The notes: generated by a model from the letters alone, not told the origin. A stretch of DNA of 64,000 bases from Dyella sedimenti (GCF_022760995.1 NZ_JAKWJO010000006.1:124001-188000); one strand, 5' to 3'; counted from the stretch's first letter, positions 23,840 to 34,512 are shown. Translations and numbers: made by a program.

Positions 23840-26329
23840 CTACTGGCAGGCCTCGCAATACTCCGGGTTTTCCAGCGAGCAGAACACCGCCGCCGTGGCC
23901 TGTTCCTGCTCCACGACCGGCGTCGCCTTGGCGGCGGGTGCCGACGACACGGTGGTCTTGGCGATCCGGGTGGCCGGGCGCGAGCGCAGGTAGTAGGTGG
24001 TCTTGACGCCGGATTTCCAGGCATACATGTACATGGAGCTCAGCTGGCCGATGTTCGGGTTCTCCATGAACAGGTTCAGCGACTGGCTCTGGTCGATGTA
24101 CGCGCCGCGCGCGGCGGCGAGGTCGATCAGCGCCTTCTGCGGCAGCTCCCACACCGTGCGGTAAATGCTGCGCAGCCGTTCGGGGATGGCGTCGATGCCC
24201 TGGATCGAACCCTCCGCCAGCTTGATGGCGTCGCGGATCTCGCTCGTCCACAGGCCCAGCGTCTTCAGTTCCTCCACCAGGTAGCGGTTCACCACCAGGA
24301 AGTCGCCGGACAGCGTCTCGCGCTTGAACAGGTTGCTCACCTGCGGCTCGATGCACTCGTAGCAGCCGGCGATGGAGGCGATGGTGGCGGTGGGCGCGAT
24401 GGCGATCAGCAGCGAGTTGCGCAGGCCCTTGGCCTTGATCGCCTCGCGCAGCGCGTTCCAGCGTTCCGCATCGTGCGGCTGCGCGCCGGGCCAGTAGTCG
24501 AACTGCAGCTCGCCGTTCGCCGCGCGGGTCTCGGCGAAGCCCGGATGCGGGCCATGCTCGGCGGCCAGTTCGTTCGACTGCGACAGCGCGTGGAAATAGA
24601 TCTCCTCGGCGATGCGCGTGGACAGCGCCAACGCCTCGGCCGAATCGAACGGCAGGCGCAGCTTGAAGAACACGTCCTGCAGGCCCATCACGCCCAGGCC
24701 CACCGGGCGCCACTTGCCGTTGGCGGTCTTGGCGGTGGCGATGGGATAGAAGTTGAGGTCGATCACGCGGTCCAGCTGGCGTACCGCGGTGCGCACGGTG
24801 GCGGCGAGCTTGTCGAAGTCGAAGCGGCCGTCCACCACGTGGCGCGCCAGGTTCACCGAGCCGAGGTTGCATACCGCCGTCTCGCCGGCGGAGGTGACTT
24901 CCAGGATCTCGGTACACAGGTTCGACAGGTGGATGACGTTCTCCGCCTTCGCCGTCTGGTTGCTGGTGGCGTTGCTGCGGTCCTTGAAGGTCATCCAGCC
25001 GTTGCCGGTCTGTGCCAGCGTGCGCAGCATGCGCGCGTACAACTCGCGCGCCTTCACCTTTTTCACGGCCAGGCCGGCGGCTTCCGCCTCGCGGTAGGCC
25101 CGGTCGAACGTTTCGCCCCAGCTGTCCACGAAGTGGGGCACGATCTTGGGATCGAACAGCGACCAGTCGCCGTCGCTTTCCACGCGGCGCATGAACTCGT
25201 CGGGGATCCAGTTGGCGAGGTTGAGGTTGTGCGTGCGGCGCGCCTCGTCGCCGGTATTGTCGCGCAGTTCGAGGAATTCCTCGATGTCGGCGTGCCAGGG
25301 CTCCAGGTACACGCAGGCTGCGCCCTTGCGCTTGCCGCCCTGGTTCACCGCGGCGACCGAGGCGTCCAGCGTCTTCAGCCACGGCACCAGGCCGTTGGAA
25401 TGGCCGTTGGTGCCGCGGATCAGCGAGCCGCGCGAGCGCACGCGCGAGTAGGCCAGGCCGATGCCACCGGCGAACTTGCTGAGCTTGGCCACGTCGCCGT
25501 ACTTCTCGTAGATCGATTCCAGCGAATCGGACGGCGAATCGAGCAGGAAGCAGGAGGACAGCTGCTCGTGCGCGGTGCCCGCGTTGAACAGCGTGGGCGA
25601 GCTGGCGATGTATTCCAGCGAGGACAGCAGGCGGTACAGCTCCAGCGTCTCGCCGATCTCGTTGCCGCCCAGCGCGCAGGCGATGCGCATGAAGAAATGC
25701 TGCGGCGTCTCGATCACCTTGCGCAGCTGCGGGTGGCGCAGCAGGTAGCGGTCGTACACCGTGCGCAGGCCGAAGTACTCGAAGCGGCGCGAGGCCAGCG
25801 GGTCGATCGCGTCGTTGAGCTTGCGCGCGTTGGCGGCGACGAAGTCGCGCAGGCGCGCGTTGACGATGCCCAGCTCGGCGCCGCGCGCGATGGACTGCGA
25901 GAAGCTCTGGATCTCCTGGCCGCTCACTTCCTTGTCGATGAAGGCGCTGAGCAGGCGCGCGGCGAGCTGGCCGTACTCGGGTTCCTCCGCGGTGAGCGCG
26001 GCGGCGGTGCGGATGGACAGCTCGTCCAGCTCTTGCGTAGTGGCGCCGTCGTACAGGCCGCCGATGGTCTTGAGCGCCACGCGCAGCGGATCGACCGCGT
26101 GCAGTCCCTCGCTGTTGCGCGTCACGGCGCGCACGATCTTGTTGACGTCCACCACTTCCTGGCGGCCATTGCGCTTGGTCACGCGCATCTGGCCGGGGTT
26201 GTGCGGCGGAGTCAGGGCGAACGGGGTATCCGTGCGCGGGGCTTCCGCCACGGCGGTGTCGGCAGGGAAAGCGGCACTGTCGGCGCGCCCGTCGTCACGT
26301 TCGCGGCCGGTGGTATCGATAGGTTGCAT
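23840..26329 (-). CDS. nrdA: Class Ia ribonucleotide reductase, alpha subunit
   Basis: An 829-residue catalytic subunit making dNDPs. After a loose 45-residue N-terminus there is an ATP-cone (RVTKRNGRQEVVDVNKIV...YGQLAARLL, about 48-135), the allosteric activity site. The catalytic barrel includes SPTLFNAGT, SSCFLL, and SNLCTEI with the radical Cys and Glu. The mobile C-terminal CEAC pair, which is re-reduced by thioredoxin, is at the very end (YCEACQ). ATG at 26329 has TGGAG upstream; longer in-frame readings run back into the riboswitch leader. It is preceded by paired NrdR-like boxes and a cobalamin riboswitch. Confidence 0.97.
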   Translation of the reverse strand: MQPIDTTGRERDDGRADSAAFPADTAVAEAPRTDTPFALTPPHNPGQMRVTKRNGRQEVVDVNKIVRAVTRNSEGLHAVDPLRVALKTIGGLYDGATTQELDELSIRTAAALTAEEPEYGQLAARLLSAFIDKEVSGQEIQSFSQSIARGAELGIVNARLRDFVAANARKLNDAIDPLASRRFEYFGLRTVYDRYLLRHPQLRKVIETPQHFFMRIACALGGNEIGETLELYRLLSSLEYIASSPTLFNAGTAHEQLSSCFLLDSPSDSLESIYEKYGDVAKLSKFAGGIGLAYSRVRSRGSLIRGTNGHSNGLVPWLKTLDASVAAVNQGGKRKGAACVYLEPWHADIEEFLELRDNTGDEARRTHNLNLANWIPDEFMRRVESDGDWSLFDPKIVPHFVDSWGETFDRAYREAEAAGLAVKKVKARELYARMLRTLAQTGNGWMTFKDRSNATSNQTAKAENVIHLSNLCTEILEVTSAGETAVCNLGSVNLARHVVDGRFDFDKLAATVRTAVRQLDRVIDLNFYPIATAKTANGKWRPVGLGVMGLQDVFFKLRLPFDSAEALALSTRIAEEIYFHALSQSNELAAEHGPHPGFAETRAANGELQFDYWPGAQPHDAERWNALREAIKAKGLRNSLLIAIAPTATIASIAGCYECIEPQVSNLFKRETLSGDFLVVNRYLVEELKTLGLWTSEIRDAIKLAEGSIQGIDAIPERLRSIYRTVWELPQKALIDLAAARGAYIDQSQSLNLFMENPNIGQLSSMYMYAWKSGVKTTYYLRSRPATRIAKTTVSSAPAAKATPVVEQEQATAAVFCSLENPEYCEACQ

Positions 26330-26493
26330 GGCGGCTTCGCTCCAGGCGTAGTCATCAACCGCCTGCTCCCGCGCGCAGGGCTGAAGAGATTCGACGTTTC
26401 CGCGGACGGTCGAACGCTGGGGCCGACGGCCCCGCGACTCGACGCGCTTCCCCGCGGAAGCCGCCATCTCGCACCGCGGCGCTCAAGGCCGCG

Positions 26494-26668
26494 ATGTGTC
26501 GGCAGGTCTTCGGACTTGCGGACTGAGGCCTTGCGACCTTGGGCCTACTCGCTCCCGCTTCCCAGCCGCTCGGGGCCAGTGCGTTGTTGGCTTTCGTTTC
26601 CGCTTACCGCTGCGGGGCAGTTCCGGATTTTCACCGGATTCCCTATTGAGCCATTCCGACGTCAAGTC
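26494..26668 (-). promoter_or_regulatory. Cobalamin (AdoCbl) riboswitch in the nrdA leader
   Basis: On the minus strand the conserved core GGTGAAAATCCGGAACTG with CCCCGC (about 26640-26612) is followed by GGGAAGCGGGAGCGAG and the B12 box AGTCCGAAGACCTGCC (26516-26501). This is the diagnostic order for a cobalamin riboswitch. It lies about 170 nt before the nrdA ATG. A GGGGCC/GGCCCC hairpin (26419-26433) lies in the expression platform but has no U-tract, so control may act on translation or through Rho. B12 should turn off the O2-dependent reductase when a B12-dependent class II enzyme can serve. Confidence 0.9.
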
Positions 26669-26687
26669 TGAGAGTGGCACCGACCGG

Positions 26688-26733
26688 CACAACATATCGG
26701 GCCAATCCTGGCGGGTCAACCCGATATGTTGTG
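26688..26733 (-). promoter_or_regulatory. nrdA promoter bracketed by two NrdR-like boxes
   Basis: CACAACATATCGGG (26688-26701) and its exact inverse CCCGATATGTTGTG (26720-26733) have centres 32 bp apart, the usual spacing of tandem NrdR boxes, and fit the CwAtATaT core. On the minus strand TTGACC (26719-26714), a 17-bp spacer and TATGTT (26696-26691) form a promoter. The -10 lies inside one box and the -35 touches the other. Transcription would begin near 26684, just ahead of the riboswitch. Confidence 0.75.
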
Positions 26734-26830
26734 GATGAGGCGTGGATAAGCACGAAAAAGCGTGTCGGTTGGCGGGCTTAGCATGAGAGTAGGAAATTTT
26801 CCCGCCGGCATGGATCGCCGCTGGTGGGCC

Positions 26831-28903
26831 TTACCAGATGCGCACGCGCTGGTCCGGGGCGAGGTAGAGCTTGTCGGTGGGCTGTACGCCGAACGCCTGG
26901 TACCACGCGTCGATGTTGCGCACCGGGCCGTTGACGCGGAAGGCGCGCGGCGAGTGCGGGTCGCTGGCGACCTGGCGGCGGATGGCGTCGTCGGTCAGCT
27001 TGCCGCGCCAGGCCTGGGCCCAGCCGAGGAACACGCGCTGGTCGCCGCTGAGGCCGTCGAGCACCGGCGCAGGCTGGCCGTGCAGCGAGGCATGGTAGGC
27101 GTCGAGCGCCAGGGTGAGGCCGCCCAGGTCGGCGATGTTCTCGCCCATGGTGAGGTTGCCGTTGATGTGCACGCCGGGCAGCGGCTGGAAGGCGTCGTAC
27201 TGCGCGCCGAGCTGCTTCGCGCGCGCCTCGAAGGCCTTGGCGTCGTCGCTGGTCCACCAGTCGCGCAGGTTGCCGTCGGCGTCGATCTTGCGACCCTGGT
27301 CGTCGAAGCCGTGGGTCAGCTCGTGGCCGATCACGCCGCCGATGGCGCCGTAGTTGATGGCCGGGTCGGCGTTGGGATCGAAGATCGGCGGCTGCAGGAT
27401 GGCGGCCGGGAACACGATGTCGCGCAGCGAGCCGTTGTAGGCGTCGTTGGTCTGCGGCGTCATCGACCAGTCGCTGCGGTCGACCGGGCCGCCGAGGCGG
27501 TCCACGTAGAACGACCAGTCCGCCTGTGCGGCGCGCAGCACGTTGCCCACCAGGTCGTCGCGCTTCACCGTGACGTTGGCGTAGTCGCGCGGATGGTCGG
27601 GATAGCCCACCTTGATGGTGTAGGTATCGAGCTTGCGCAGCGCTTCCTGGCGGGTCTTGGGACCCATCCAGTCGAGCTTCTCGATGCGCACGCGGTAAGC
27701 CGCCTTGAGGTTGGCCACCAGTTCCTCGATCTTCGCCTTGGACGAGGCCGGGAAATACGTGGCGGTGTAGAGCTGGCCCACGCCCCAACCCAGGTTGCCG
27801 AAGCAGTCCAGCCGCTCGCCGACGCCGCAGTCGCCGCCGGAGATGGCGTGCACGCCGCGCTTCCAGCGCACCTGTTGCTGCTGCTGGCCGGACAGCGTCT
27901 TGTTGTGCATGCCGAAGTAGGCGTCCTGGAACGGCCGGGACAGGTAGAACGCCGCGTTGTCGGCGATGCGCGCGGCCTGCCAGGCCTGCAGGGTCGCCAC
28001 CGGCGTCCTGGCGTACAGCGCTGCCAGTTTCGGGAACGCCGTCTTCTCGGCCACCACGATGCGGTCGAGCTTGCCAAGCCGGGCGGCGTCCAGGTAGCCC
28101 TTCCAGTCGAAGCCCGGCGCCAACTTCTGTAGCTCGGCGATGCTCATCGGGTTGTACATCGCCACCGGGTCGCGCTGCTGCACCTTGCTCCAGCTGGCCT
28201 GGGCGATGGCCGTCTCGAAGGCGACCACGTCCTTGGCGGCTGCCTCCGGCTGCGGCCAGCCGGCCAGGGCGAGCAGCCGCGCGACATAGGCTTGGTAGGC
28301 CGCCTTCTGCGCCGCGAACGCCGGTTCGAGGTAGTAGTCGCGGTCGGGCAGGCCCAGGCCGGCCTGGCTGACGTAGACGGCGTAGCGCGTAGTGTCCTTC
28401 AGGTCCACATCGAGCGAGAGGTTGAACAGCGCGCCCTCGAAATCGGTATTGGTGCGCCCCATCAGGGCCGCCTGCGCCTCGTGCGTGGTGGCCTTTCGCA
28501 CCGCGTCCAGCTGTGGCGCGATGGGCTTGGCGGCCAGCGATTCGATGCGCGCCTCGTCCATGAACGAGGCATAGAACGCACCGACCTTGCCTTCGAGCGA
28601 GGTGGCCGGCTTGCCGCCGCGTGCCGCCGCTTCCATCAGCTCGTGCAGGCGCTGCTCGGTGAGGTCGGTCATCGCCAGCCGCAGGCTGACCGCGGGCTTG
28701 TCGGGCGGAATCGGCGTGTGGTCCAGCCAGGCGCCATTGGCGTAGCGGAAGAAGTCGTTGCCCGGCCGGGTGGCCATGTCGGCGCCGGCCAGGTCGAAGC
28801 CCCAGGCGCCGTATTGCGGCTTGCCCGCCGCCGGATCGGCGGCCTGCGCCGTTCCCACCACCAGCGCCGCCATGCATGCCATCGCGAGGATCCCGTTGCG
28901 CAT
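26831..28903 (-). CDS. Secreted M13 family (neprilysin-like) endopeptidase
   Basis: A 690-residue PepO/neprilysin-type zinc endopeptidase acting on peptides. A signal peptide (MRNGILAMACMAALVVGTAQA) is followed by the M13 N-terminal helical domain from about residue 45 (RPGNDFFRYANGAWLD). The zinc site is HELTH at 527-531 with Glu588 in MGENIADLGGL. C-terminal YLAPDQRVRIW is the usual terminal motif. ATG at 28903 has GGGAGGG upstream; the longer frame to 28981 lacks a ribosome site and a hydrophobic start. It is one of several exported peptidases here. Confidence 0.95.
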   Translation of the reverse strand: MRNGILAMACMAALVVGTAQAADPAAGKPQYGAWGFDLAGADMATRPGNDFFRYANGAWLDHTPIPPDKPAVSLRLAMTDLTEQRLHELMEAAARGGKPATSLEGKVGAFYASFMDEARIESLAAKPIAPQLDAVRKATTHEAQAALMGRTNTDFEGALFNLSLDVDLKDTTRYAVYVSQAGLGLPDRDYYLEPAFAAQKAAYQAYVARLLALAGWPQPEAAAKDVVAFETAIAQASWSKVQQRDPVAMYNPMSIAELQKLAPGFDWKGYLDAARLGKLDRIVVAEKTAFPKLAALYARTPVATLQAWQAARIADNAAFYLSRPFQDAYFGMHNKTLSGQQQQQVRWKRGVHAISGGDCGVGERLDCFGNLGWGVGQLYTATYFPASSKAKIEELVANLKAAYRVRIEKLDWMGPKTRQEALRKLDTYTIKVGYPDHPRDYANVTVKRDDLVGNVLRAAQADWSFYVDRLGGPVDRSDWSMTPQTNDAYNGSLRDIVFPAAILQPPIFDPNADPAINYGAIGGVIGHELTHGFDDQGRKIDADGNLRDWWTSDDAKAFEARAKQLGAQYDAFQPLPGVHINGNLTMGENIADLGGLTLALDAYHASLHGQPAPVLDGLSGDQRVFLGWAQAWRGKLTDDAIRRQVASDPHSPRAFRVNGPVRNIDAWYQAFGVQPTDKLYLAPDQRVRIW

Positions 28904-29071
28904 ACACCCTCCCGTCGTGATCGAGAAAAGCCGCATGCTGGCACACCCCCAGGCGGCCACCAGTGCTGGAAGTTGAGTCACGGATGGTGTCGTGGCGCGT
29001 CCGCGTGGGCGCGCTTGCGGCTGATATGGGCGCCGGGCAAGCTAGCGCGCTTTCATTGCCCCGGAGGCTCC

Positions 29072-29347
29072 ATGTCCCACAGCGCGAACATTATCCAGAT
29101 CATGCCGGCCGCCGGCTGGGTGGCCGTCTACGAGCACGACGGCGAGGAAAGCGCCGAGTCCCTGGTGTGCTTCGCACTGGTGGAGGAAGGCGCCGCCCAG
29201 CGCCGCGTCCGCCCGATGTGCGCGGACGGCGGCAGCATCGTGTTCGCCGATGCCATCGCCGGCTTCGTGCGCGTCGAGGAACTGGCCGACTTCGAGGATG
29301 AAGAGGACGAGGGCGACGAGGAAGGCGAGGAAGACGAGGAGGAGTGA
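29072..29347 (+). CDS. Small protein with a strongly acidic C-terminal tail
   Basis: A 91-residue cytoplasmic protein. The first 65 residues look like a compact beta fold (IIQIMPAAGWVAVYEHDG, VRPMCADGGSIVFADAIAG). The last 25 are nearly all Asp and Glu with a few Gly. CCGGAGG lies 4 nt before the ATG. No function is known to me. Acidic tails are seen in proteins that contact basic partners such as ribosomal or DNA-binding proteins. It faces the M28 gene convergently. Confidence 0.82.
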   Translation: MSHSANIIQIMPAAGWVAVYEHDGEESAESLVCFALVEEGAAQRRVRPMCADGGSIVFADAIAGFVRVEELADFEDEEDEGDEEGEEDEEE

Positions 29348-29408
29348 GTCCCTTGCCCGGCGCGGTGGCCATCGCCGCCGCGCCGGTGGTTGCCGGTGTG
29401 TGGTGGTA

Positions 29409-30791
29409 TCAGGGTGACGCAGCCGCCGGCGAGCGCTCGAAGCCGCCGGCGTCGCCCGGGAACACCACCGGGCTCTCATAGCCATCGGCCGAGACCGCCG
29501 AGACGCCGAAGAACCAGTCGTCGATCACCACATCCTTGATGACCGCCTGGTCCACGTCGCCCACGGCCCGGCTGTACTGCCACTGCGGTGCGGTGGTGTC
29601 GCGCCAGTGCACCACGTAGCCGGCGGCGCCCGGCACTTTCTTCCAATGCACGGTGGTATCGGTGGCCAGCGCGCCTTCGGTACTCACGCCGGACGGCGGC
29701 GCGGGCGCGCGGCTGAGCGCGGCCATGGTCACCGTGTTGAGCGCGGTGACGCGGGCGAGGTAGCGGAAGTCCACGCCGTCGATGGTATCGCCGTAGCGGA
29801 TGCCCTTCTCCGTGCGCAGGTCCTGGTGCTGTCGGGTGTAGTCCTCGTGGCCCTCGGTAACGCGCACCGCCGGATAGCCGGCCTCGAGGAAGGGCACCTG
29901 GTCGCCGCCGCGGCCGTAGCGGTCGGTGCGGTAGACCATGCGCACATGCACGTCCGGCAGGTAGGTCGAGGCGATCTGCTCCATGTAGCGGGAGAGGTTG
30001 CGCGAGGGCGAATCCACCTCGCCGCCGTGGTAGGCGCGGTACTTGGCCTGCGAGGCCGTCTCGTTGGTCTTGGTGCCCTCGGAGAACACGCGAATGGTGG
30101 TGTTGTCGAGTACGCCATTCTGGCCGTGGCTATTGCCCACGATGTCGTTGTTGAGTTCCGCTTCGACCTGCCAGCCCTGCGCCACCGCGTAGTCGGCCAG
30201 CACCTTGCCGCCGTACAGGCCTTGCTCCTCGCCCGACAGCGCGGCGAATACCAGCGTGGCGCCGTTGTCCTGCTTGGACAGCAGGCGCGCCGCTTCCATC
30301 AGCGCGGCCACGCCGGAGGCGTCGTCGTTGGCGCCCGGTGCGTTGGCCGTGGCGTTCATCACGTCGGTGACGCGCGAGTCGAGATGGCCGGTCATCACGA
30401 TCACGCGCTTGGGATCGGTCGTGCCGCGCTTGATCGCCACCACGTCCATCACCTCGGTGGGCTGCGGCACGCGCTTGCCGGTAAACACCTGCGAGGGCGT
30501 CGCCACCTCGATGCAACCGCCGCAGTCCCTGGATATCTGCTCGAAGCGCGACTTCACCCAGCGCCGCGCCGCGCCGATGCCGCGCGTGTCCGACTTGGTG
30601 TCGGACAAGGTGTGGCGCGTGCCGAAGCCGACCAGCTTCTCGATGGTAGCGTGCAGTTCCGCCTCGCTGGGCGCGGTCGACAGGGCCAGCAGCGAAGGCT
30701 GCGGGCGCGGCTGCGCCGGCGCCTCGTCGGCGAACGCGGTGGATACGGCAAAGCTCAATGCCAGCGGAAGCAGCAGGGGAATGGAACGCAT
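29409..30791 (-). CDS. Secreted M28 family zinc aminopeptidase with C-terminal FnIII-like domain
   Basis: A 460-residue exopeptidase with a signal peptide (MRSIPLLLPLALSFAVSTAF). The co-catalytic zinc site is seen in GHLDSR, GANDDASG (bridging Asp), SGEEQGLYG (general base Glu and ligand) and TEGHEDYT (ligand His). From about residue 365 a fibronectin type III-like module (PPSGVSTEG...VHWKKVPGAAGYVVHWRD) follows the catalytic domain and may help substrate or surface contact. CGGAGAG lies before the ATG at 30791. It lies 78 bp downstream of the glutaminyl cyclase gene, on the same strand. Confidence 0.93.
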   Translation of the reverse strand: MRSIPLLLPLALSFAVSTAFADEAPAQPRPQPSLLALSTAPSEAELHATIEKLVGFGTRHTLSDTKSDTRGIGAARRWVKSRFEQISRDCGGCIEVATPSQVFTGKRVPQPTEVMDVVAIKRGTTDPKRVIVMTGHLDSRVTDVMNATANAPGANDDASGVAALMEAARLLSKQDNGATLVFAALSGEEQGLYGGKVLADYAVAQGWQVEAELNNDIVGNSHGQNGVLDNTTIRVFSEGTKTNETASQAKYRAYHGGEVDSPSRNLSRYMEQIASTYLPDVHVRMVYRTDRYGRGGDQVPFLEAGYPAVRVTEGHEDYTRQHQDLRTEKGIRYGDTIDGVDFRYLARVTALNTVTMAALSRAPAPPSGVSTEGALATDTTVHWKKVPGAAGYVVHWRDTTAPQWQYSRAVGDVDQAVIKDVVIDDWFFGVSAVSADGYESPVVFPGDAGGFERSPAAASP

Positions 30792-30868
30792 CGGACTCTC
30801 CGGTGAGACAACACCCCACTTTAGCGCCGCCCCGGCGGGCATGCCCCCTGCCGGACGGCAGGGGTGGC

Positions 30869-31639
30869 CTAGCGGCCGGGCGGCACCAGCGTGATCTCGA
30901 ACAGCCGGGGCCAGCGCTTGCCGGTGACGAACAGGCGGTCATGCTGGGCGTCGTAGGCGATGCCGTTGAGCACGTCGTTGGTGGGGTCGGGCAGCTTGCT
31001 AGTGTCAAGCAGGCCGGCCAGGTCGATCCAACCCGTCACGTGGCCGGTGGCGGGGTCGATGCGGGCGATGCGGTCGGTCATCCACACGTTGGCGTAGATC
31101 TCGCCCTTCACCCATTCCAGTTCGTTGAGGTTGGTCACCGGCTTGCCGTCGTCCGTGACCATGAGGCTGCCGATCGTGGCGAGCGTCGCGGGGTCGAGGA
31201 TGCGCAGCACCGCCGAGCCGTCGCTCATGTAGAGATGCTTGTCGTCGCGCGTCAGCGCCCAGCCCTCGCCGGGATAATCGAAGGTGCGTTGCTGCGCGAA
31301 GGTATCCAGGTCGTAGACGAAGCCCAGCTGGTCCTTCCAGGTGAGCTGCACGATGCGTGTCCCCCAGTCGACGATGCCCTCGCCGAAGTACTGCGCCGGC
31401 AGGTCGTGGCGCTGCAGCACCTTGCCGCTTTCCAGCGCCACCTTGCGCACGGTCGACTCGCCGGCCTCGCCGGTGCTTTCGTAGAGATAGCCGTCCTTGT
31501 AGAACAGTCCCTCGGTATAGGCCGAGGTGTCGTGCGGATAGACGTGCACCACGCGGTAGCCGTACACCGGCGTGGCCGCCTGCGCGGGAAGGATGACCAG
31601 CGCACCGAGCACGGCGGCGCAGGTAAGCCAGCGGATCAT
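30869..31639 (-). CDS. Secreted glutaminyl-peptide cyclotransferase (beta-propeller type)
   Basis: A 256-residue glutamine cyclotransferase of the plant/bacterial five-bladed propeller type, which turns N-terminal Gln into pyroglutamate. Signal peptide MIRWLTCAAVLGALVILPAQA. Family phrases: HDTSAYTEGLFYKDGYLYEST with the conserved Glu, YFGEGIVDWGTRIVQLTWKD, LYMSDGSAVLRILDP, NLNELEWVKGEIYANVW and NGIAYDAQHDRLFVTGKRWP. GAGGAG lies before the ATG. Working in the periplasm or outside, it could protect secreted proteins from aminopeptidases such as the M28 enzyme encoded next to it. Confidence 0.93.
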   Translation of the reverse strand: MIRWLTCAAVLGALVILPAQAATPVYGYRVVHVYPHDTSAYTEGLFYKDGYLYESTGEAGESTVRKVALESGKVLQRHDLPAQYFGEGIVDWGTRIVQLTWKDQLGFVYDLDTFAQQRTFDYPGEGWALTRDDKHLYMSDGSAVLRILDPATLATIGSLMVTDDGKPVTNLNELEWVKGEIYANVWMTDRIARIDPATGHVTGWIDLAGLLDTSKLPDPTNDVLNGIAYDAQHDRLFVTGKRWPRLFEITLVPPGR

Positions 31640-31667
31640 TCGGGACTCCTCGGGTGGAGCGTGGATG

Positions 31668-33044
<1,377 letters not shown>

Positions 33045-33072
33045 GCGCCATGATCGCATGAGCCGGCTGGAT

Positions 33073-34512
33073 TCACCCCTGCATGGCTTCCAGCTCCATG
33101 CCCTTGGTCTCGCGCACCGACATCACCACGAACACCAGCGAGAGCAGCGCGAACAGCGCGTACAGGCCATAGGCGAAGCTCAGGCCAGCCTCGGCCAGCG
33201 CCGGGAAGCTGCTGGTGATGGCGAAATTGGCCAGCCATTGCGCCGAGGCCGCCACCGCCAGCGCGATCGCGCGGATGCGGTTGGGGAACATCTCGCCCAG
33301 CAGCACCCATACCATCGGGCCCCAGCTCAGGCCGAAGAACACCACGTAGACATTGGCCGAGACCAGCGCCACGATGTTCCACGGCGCCGGCAGGCTCAGG
33401 GATGCGCCGCTGCCGGTGGCCTGCGAGAAACACCAGGCCATCAGGCCCAGGGTGAGGGTCATGCCGGCGGAGCCGATCACCAGCAGCGGCTTGCGGCCGA
33501 TGCGGTCGACCAGGGCGATCGCCACCAGCGTCACCAGCACGTTCACCACCGACGTGGCCACGGTGATGGAGAACGAGTCGGTCTCGCTGAAGCCCACCGA
33601 GTGCCACAGGGTGGAGGAGTAGTAGAAGATGACGTTGATGCCCACGAACTGCTGGAACACCGACAGCAGGATGCCGATCCACACCACCGGCAGCAGGCCC
33701 AGGCGCGGGCCGCGCAGATCCTTCAGGGTGGGGCGGTATTCCGAATGCAGGCTGTCCTGGATGTCCTTGACCTTGGCGTTGAGCGCGGCCTCGCCGTGCA
33801 TGTCCAGTACCTGGCGCAGCACGTCGTGGGCCTCGGCCAGGCGGCCCTTGGCCACCAGGTAGCGCGGCGACTCGGGCACGCCCAGCACCAGCGAGCCGTA
33901 GATCAGCGCGGGCACCACCGCCACCAGGAACATCCAGCGCCAGGCGGCCAGGCCCAGCCACAACGGCTGCGCGGCGCCGCCCGCGGTACCGGCCAGCCAG
34001 GCGTCGCTCAGCAGGGCGGCGAAGATGCCCAGCACGATGGCCAGCTGCTGCAGCGAACCCAGCCGACCGCGCACGGCCGCCGGCGAGATCTCCGCGATAT
34101 AGGTCGGCGCGATCACCGAGGCCATGCCCACGCCGATGCCGCCGACCAGGCGCCAGAACACCAGGCTGCCGACGCCGGACACGAGGCCCGAGCCCAGCGC
34201 GCTCAATGCCAGGAACAGCGCCGCCACCTGCATGCTGCGCACGCGGCCGAAGCGGTCGGCCAGCGGGCCGGCATACCAGGCGCCCACCGCCGAGCCGAGC
34301 AGCGCACAGGAGACGGCGAAGCCGATCTGTCCCGCGCCCAGTCCGAAATTGCCGCGCACCGCATCCACCGCGCCGTTGATCACCGCGGTGTCGAAGCCGA
34401 ACAGGAAGCCGCCGAGCGCGGCCGCCGCCGCGATCAGCACCACGCGCGCGGTGGCGCGCTGGCCGAGGTCATCGACGGCGTTCGTGGACGTCGGAGTTGA
34501 ATTCAGGTTCAT
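33073..34512 (-). CDS. Sugar porter MFS transporter (sugar:H+ symporter)
   Basis: A 479-residue inner-membrane protein with 12 predicted helices. Sugar-porter signatures: DRFGRVRSMQ after helix 2, GGIGVGMASVIAPTYIAEISP, RGRLGSLQQLAIVLGI, PESPRYLVAKGR before the central loop, QQFVGINVIFYYSSTLW in helix 7 (sugar-binding QQxxGxN) and DRIGRKPLL. GGGGAGAGG lies before the ATG. Galactose, glucose or xylose are possible substrates. A LacI-type 14-mer (34571-34584) stands 59 bp upstream, which suggests control by a sugar-responsive repressor encoded elsewhere. Confidence 0.93.
   Translation of the reverse strand: MNLNSTPTSTNAVDDLGQRATARVVLIAAAAALGGFLFGFDTAVINGAVDAVRGNFGLGAGQIGFAVSCALLGSAVGAWYAGPLADRFGRVRSMQVAALFLALSALGSGLVSGVGSLVFWRLVGGIGVGMASVIAPTYIAEISPAAVRGRLGSLQQLAIVLGIFAALLSDAWLAGTAGGAAQPLWLGLAAWRWMFLVAVVPALIYGSLVLGVPESPRYLVAKGRLAEAHDVLRQVLDMHGEAALNAKVKDIQDSLHSEYRPTLKDLRGPRLGLLPVVWIGILLSVFQQFVGINVIFYYSSTLWHSVGFSETDSFSITVATSVVNVLVTLVAIALVDRIGRKPLLVIGSAGMTLTLGLMAWCFSQATGSGASLSLPAPWNIVALVSANVYVVFFGLSWGPMVWVLLGEMFPNRIRAIALAVAASAQWLANFAITSSFPALAEAGLSFAYGLYALFALLSLVFVVMSVRETKGMELEAMQG

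Noticed and set aside
23831..26671. 946-codon plus-strand frame opposite nrdA
   Set aside because: It has no recognisable domain, and it covers the riboswitch and nrdA, which are certain.
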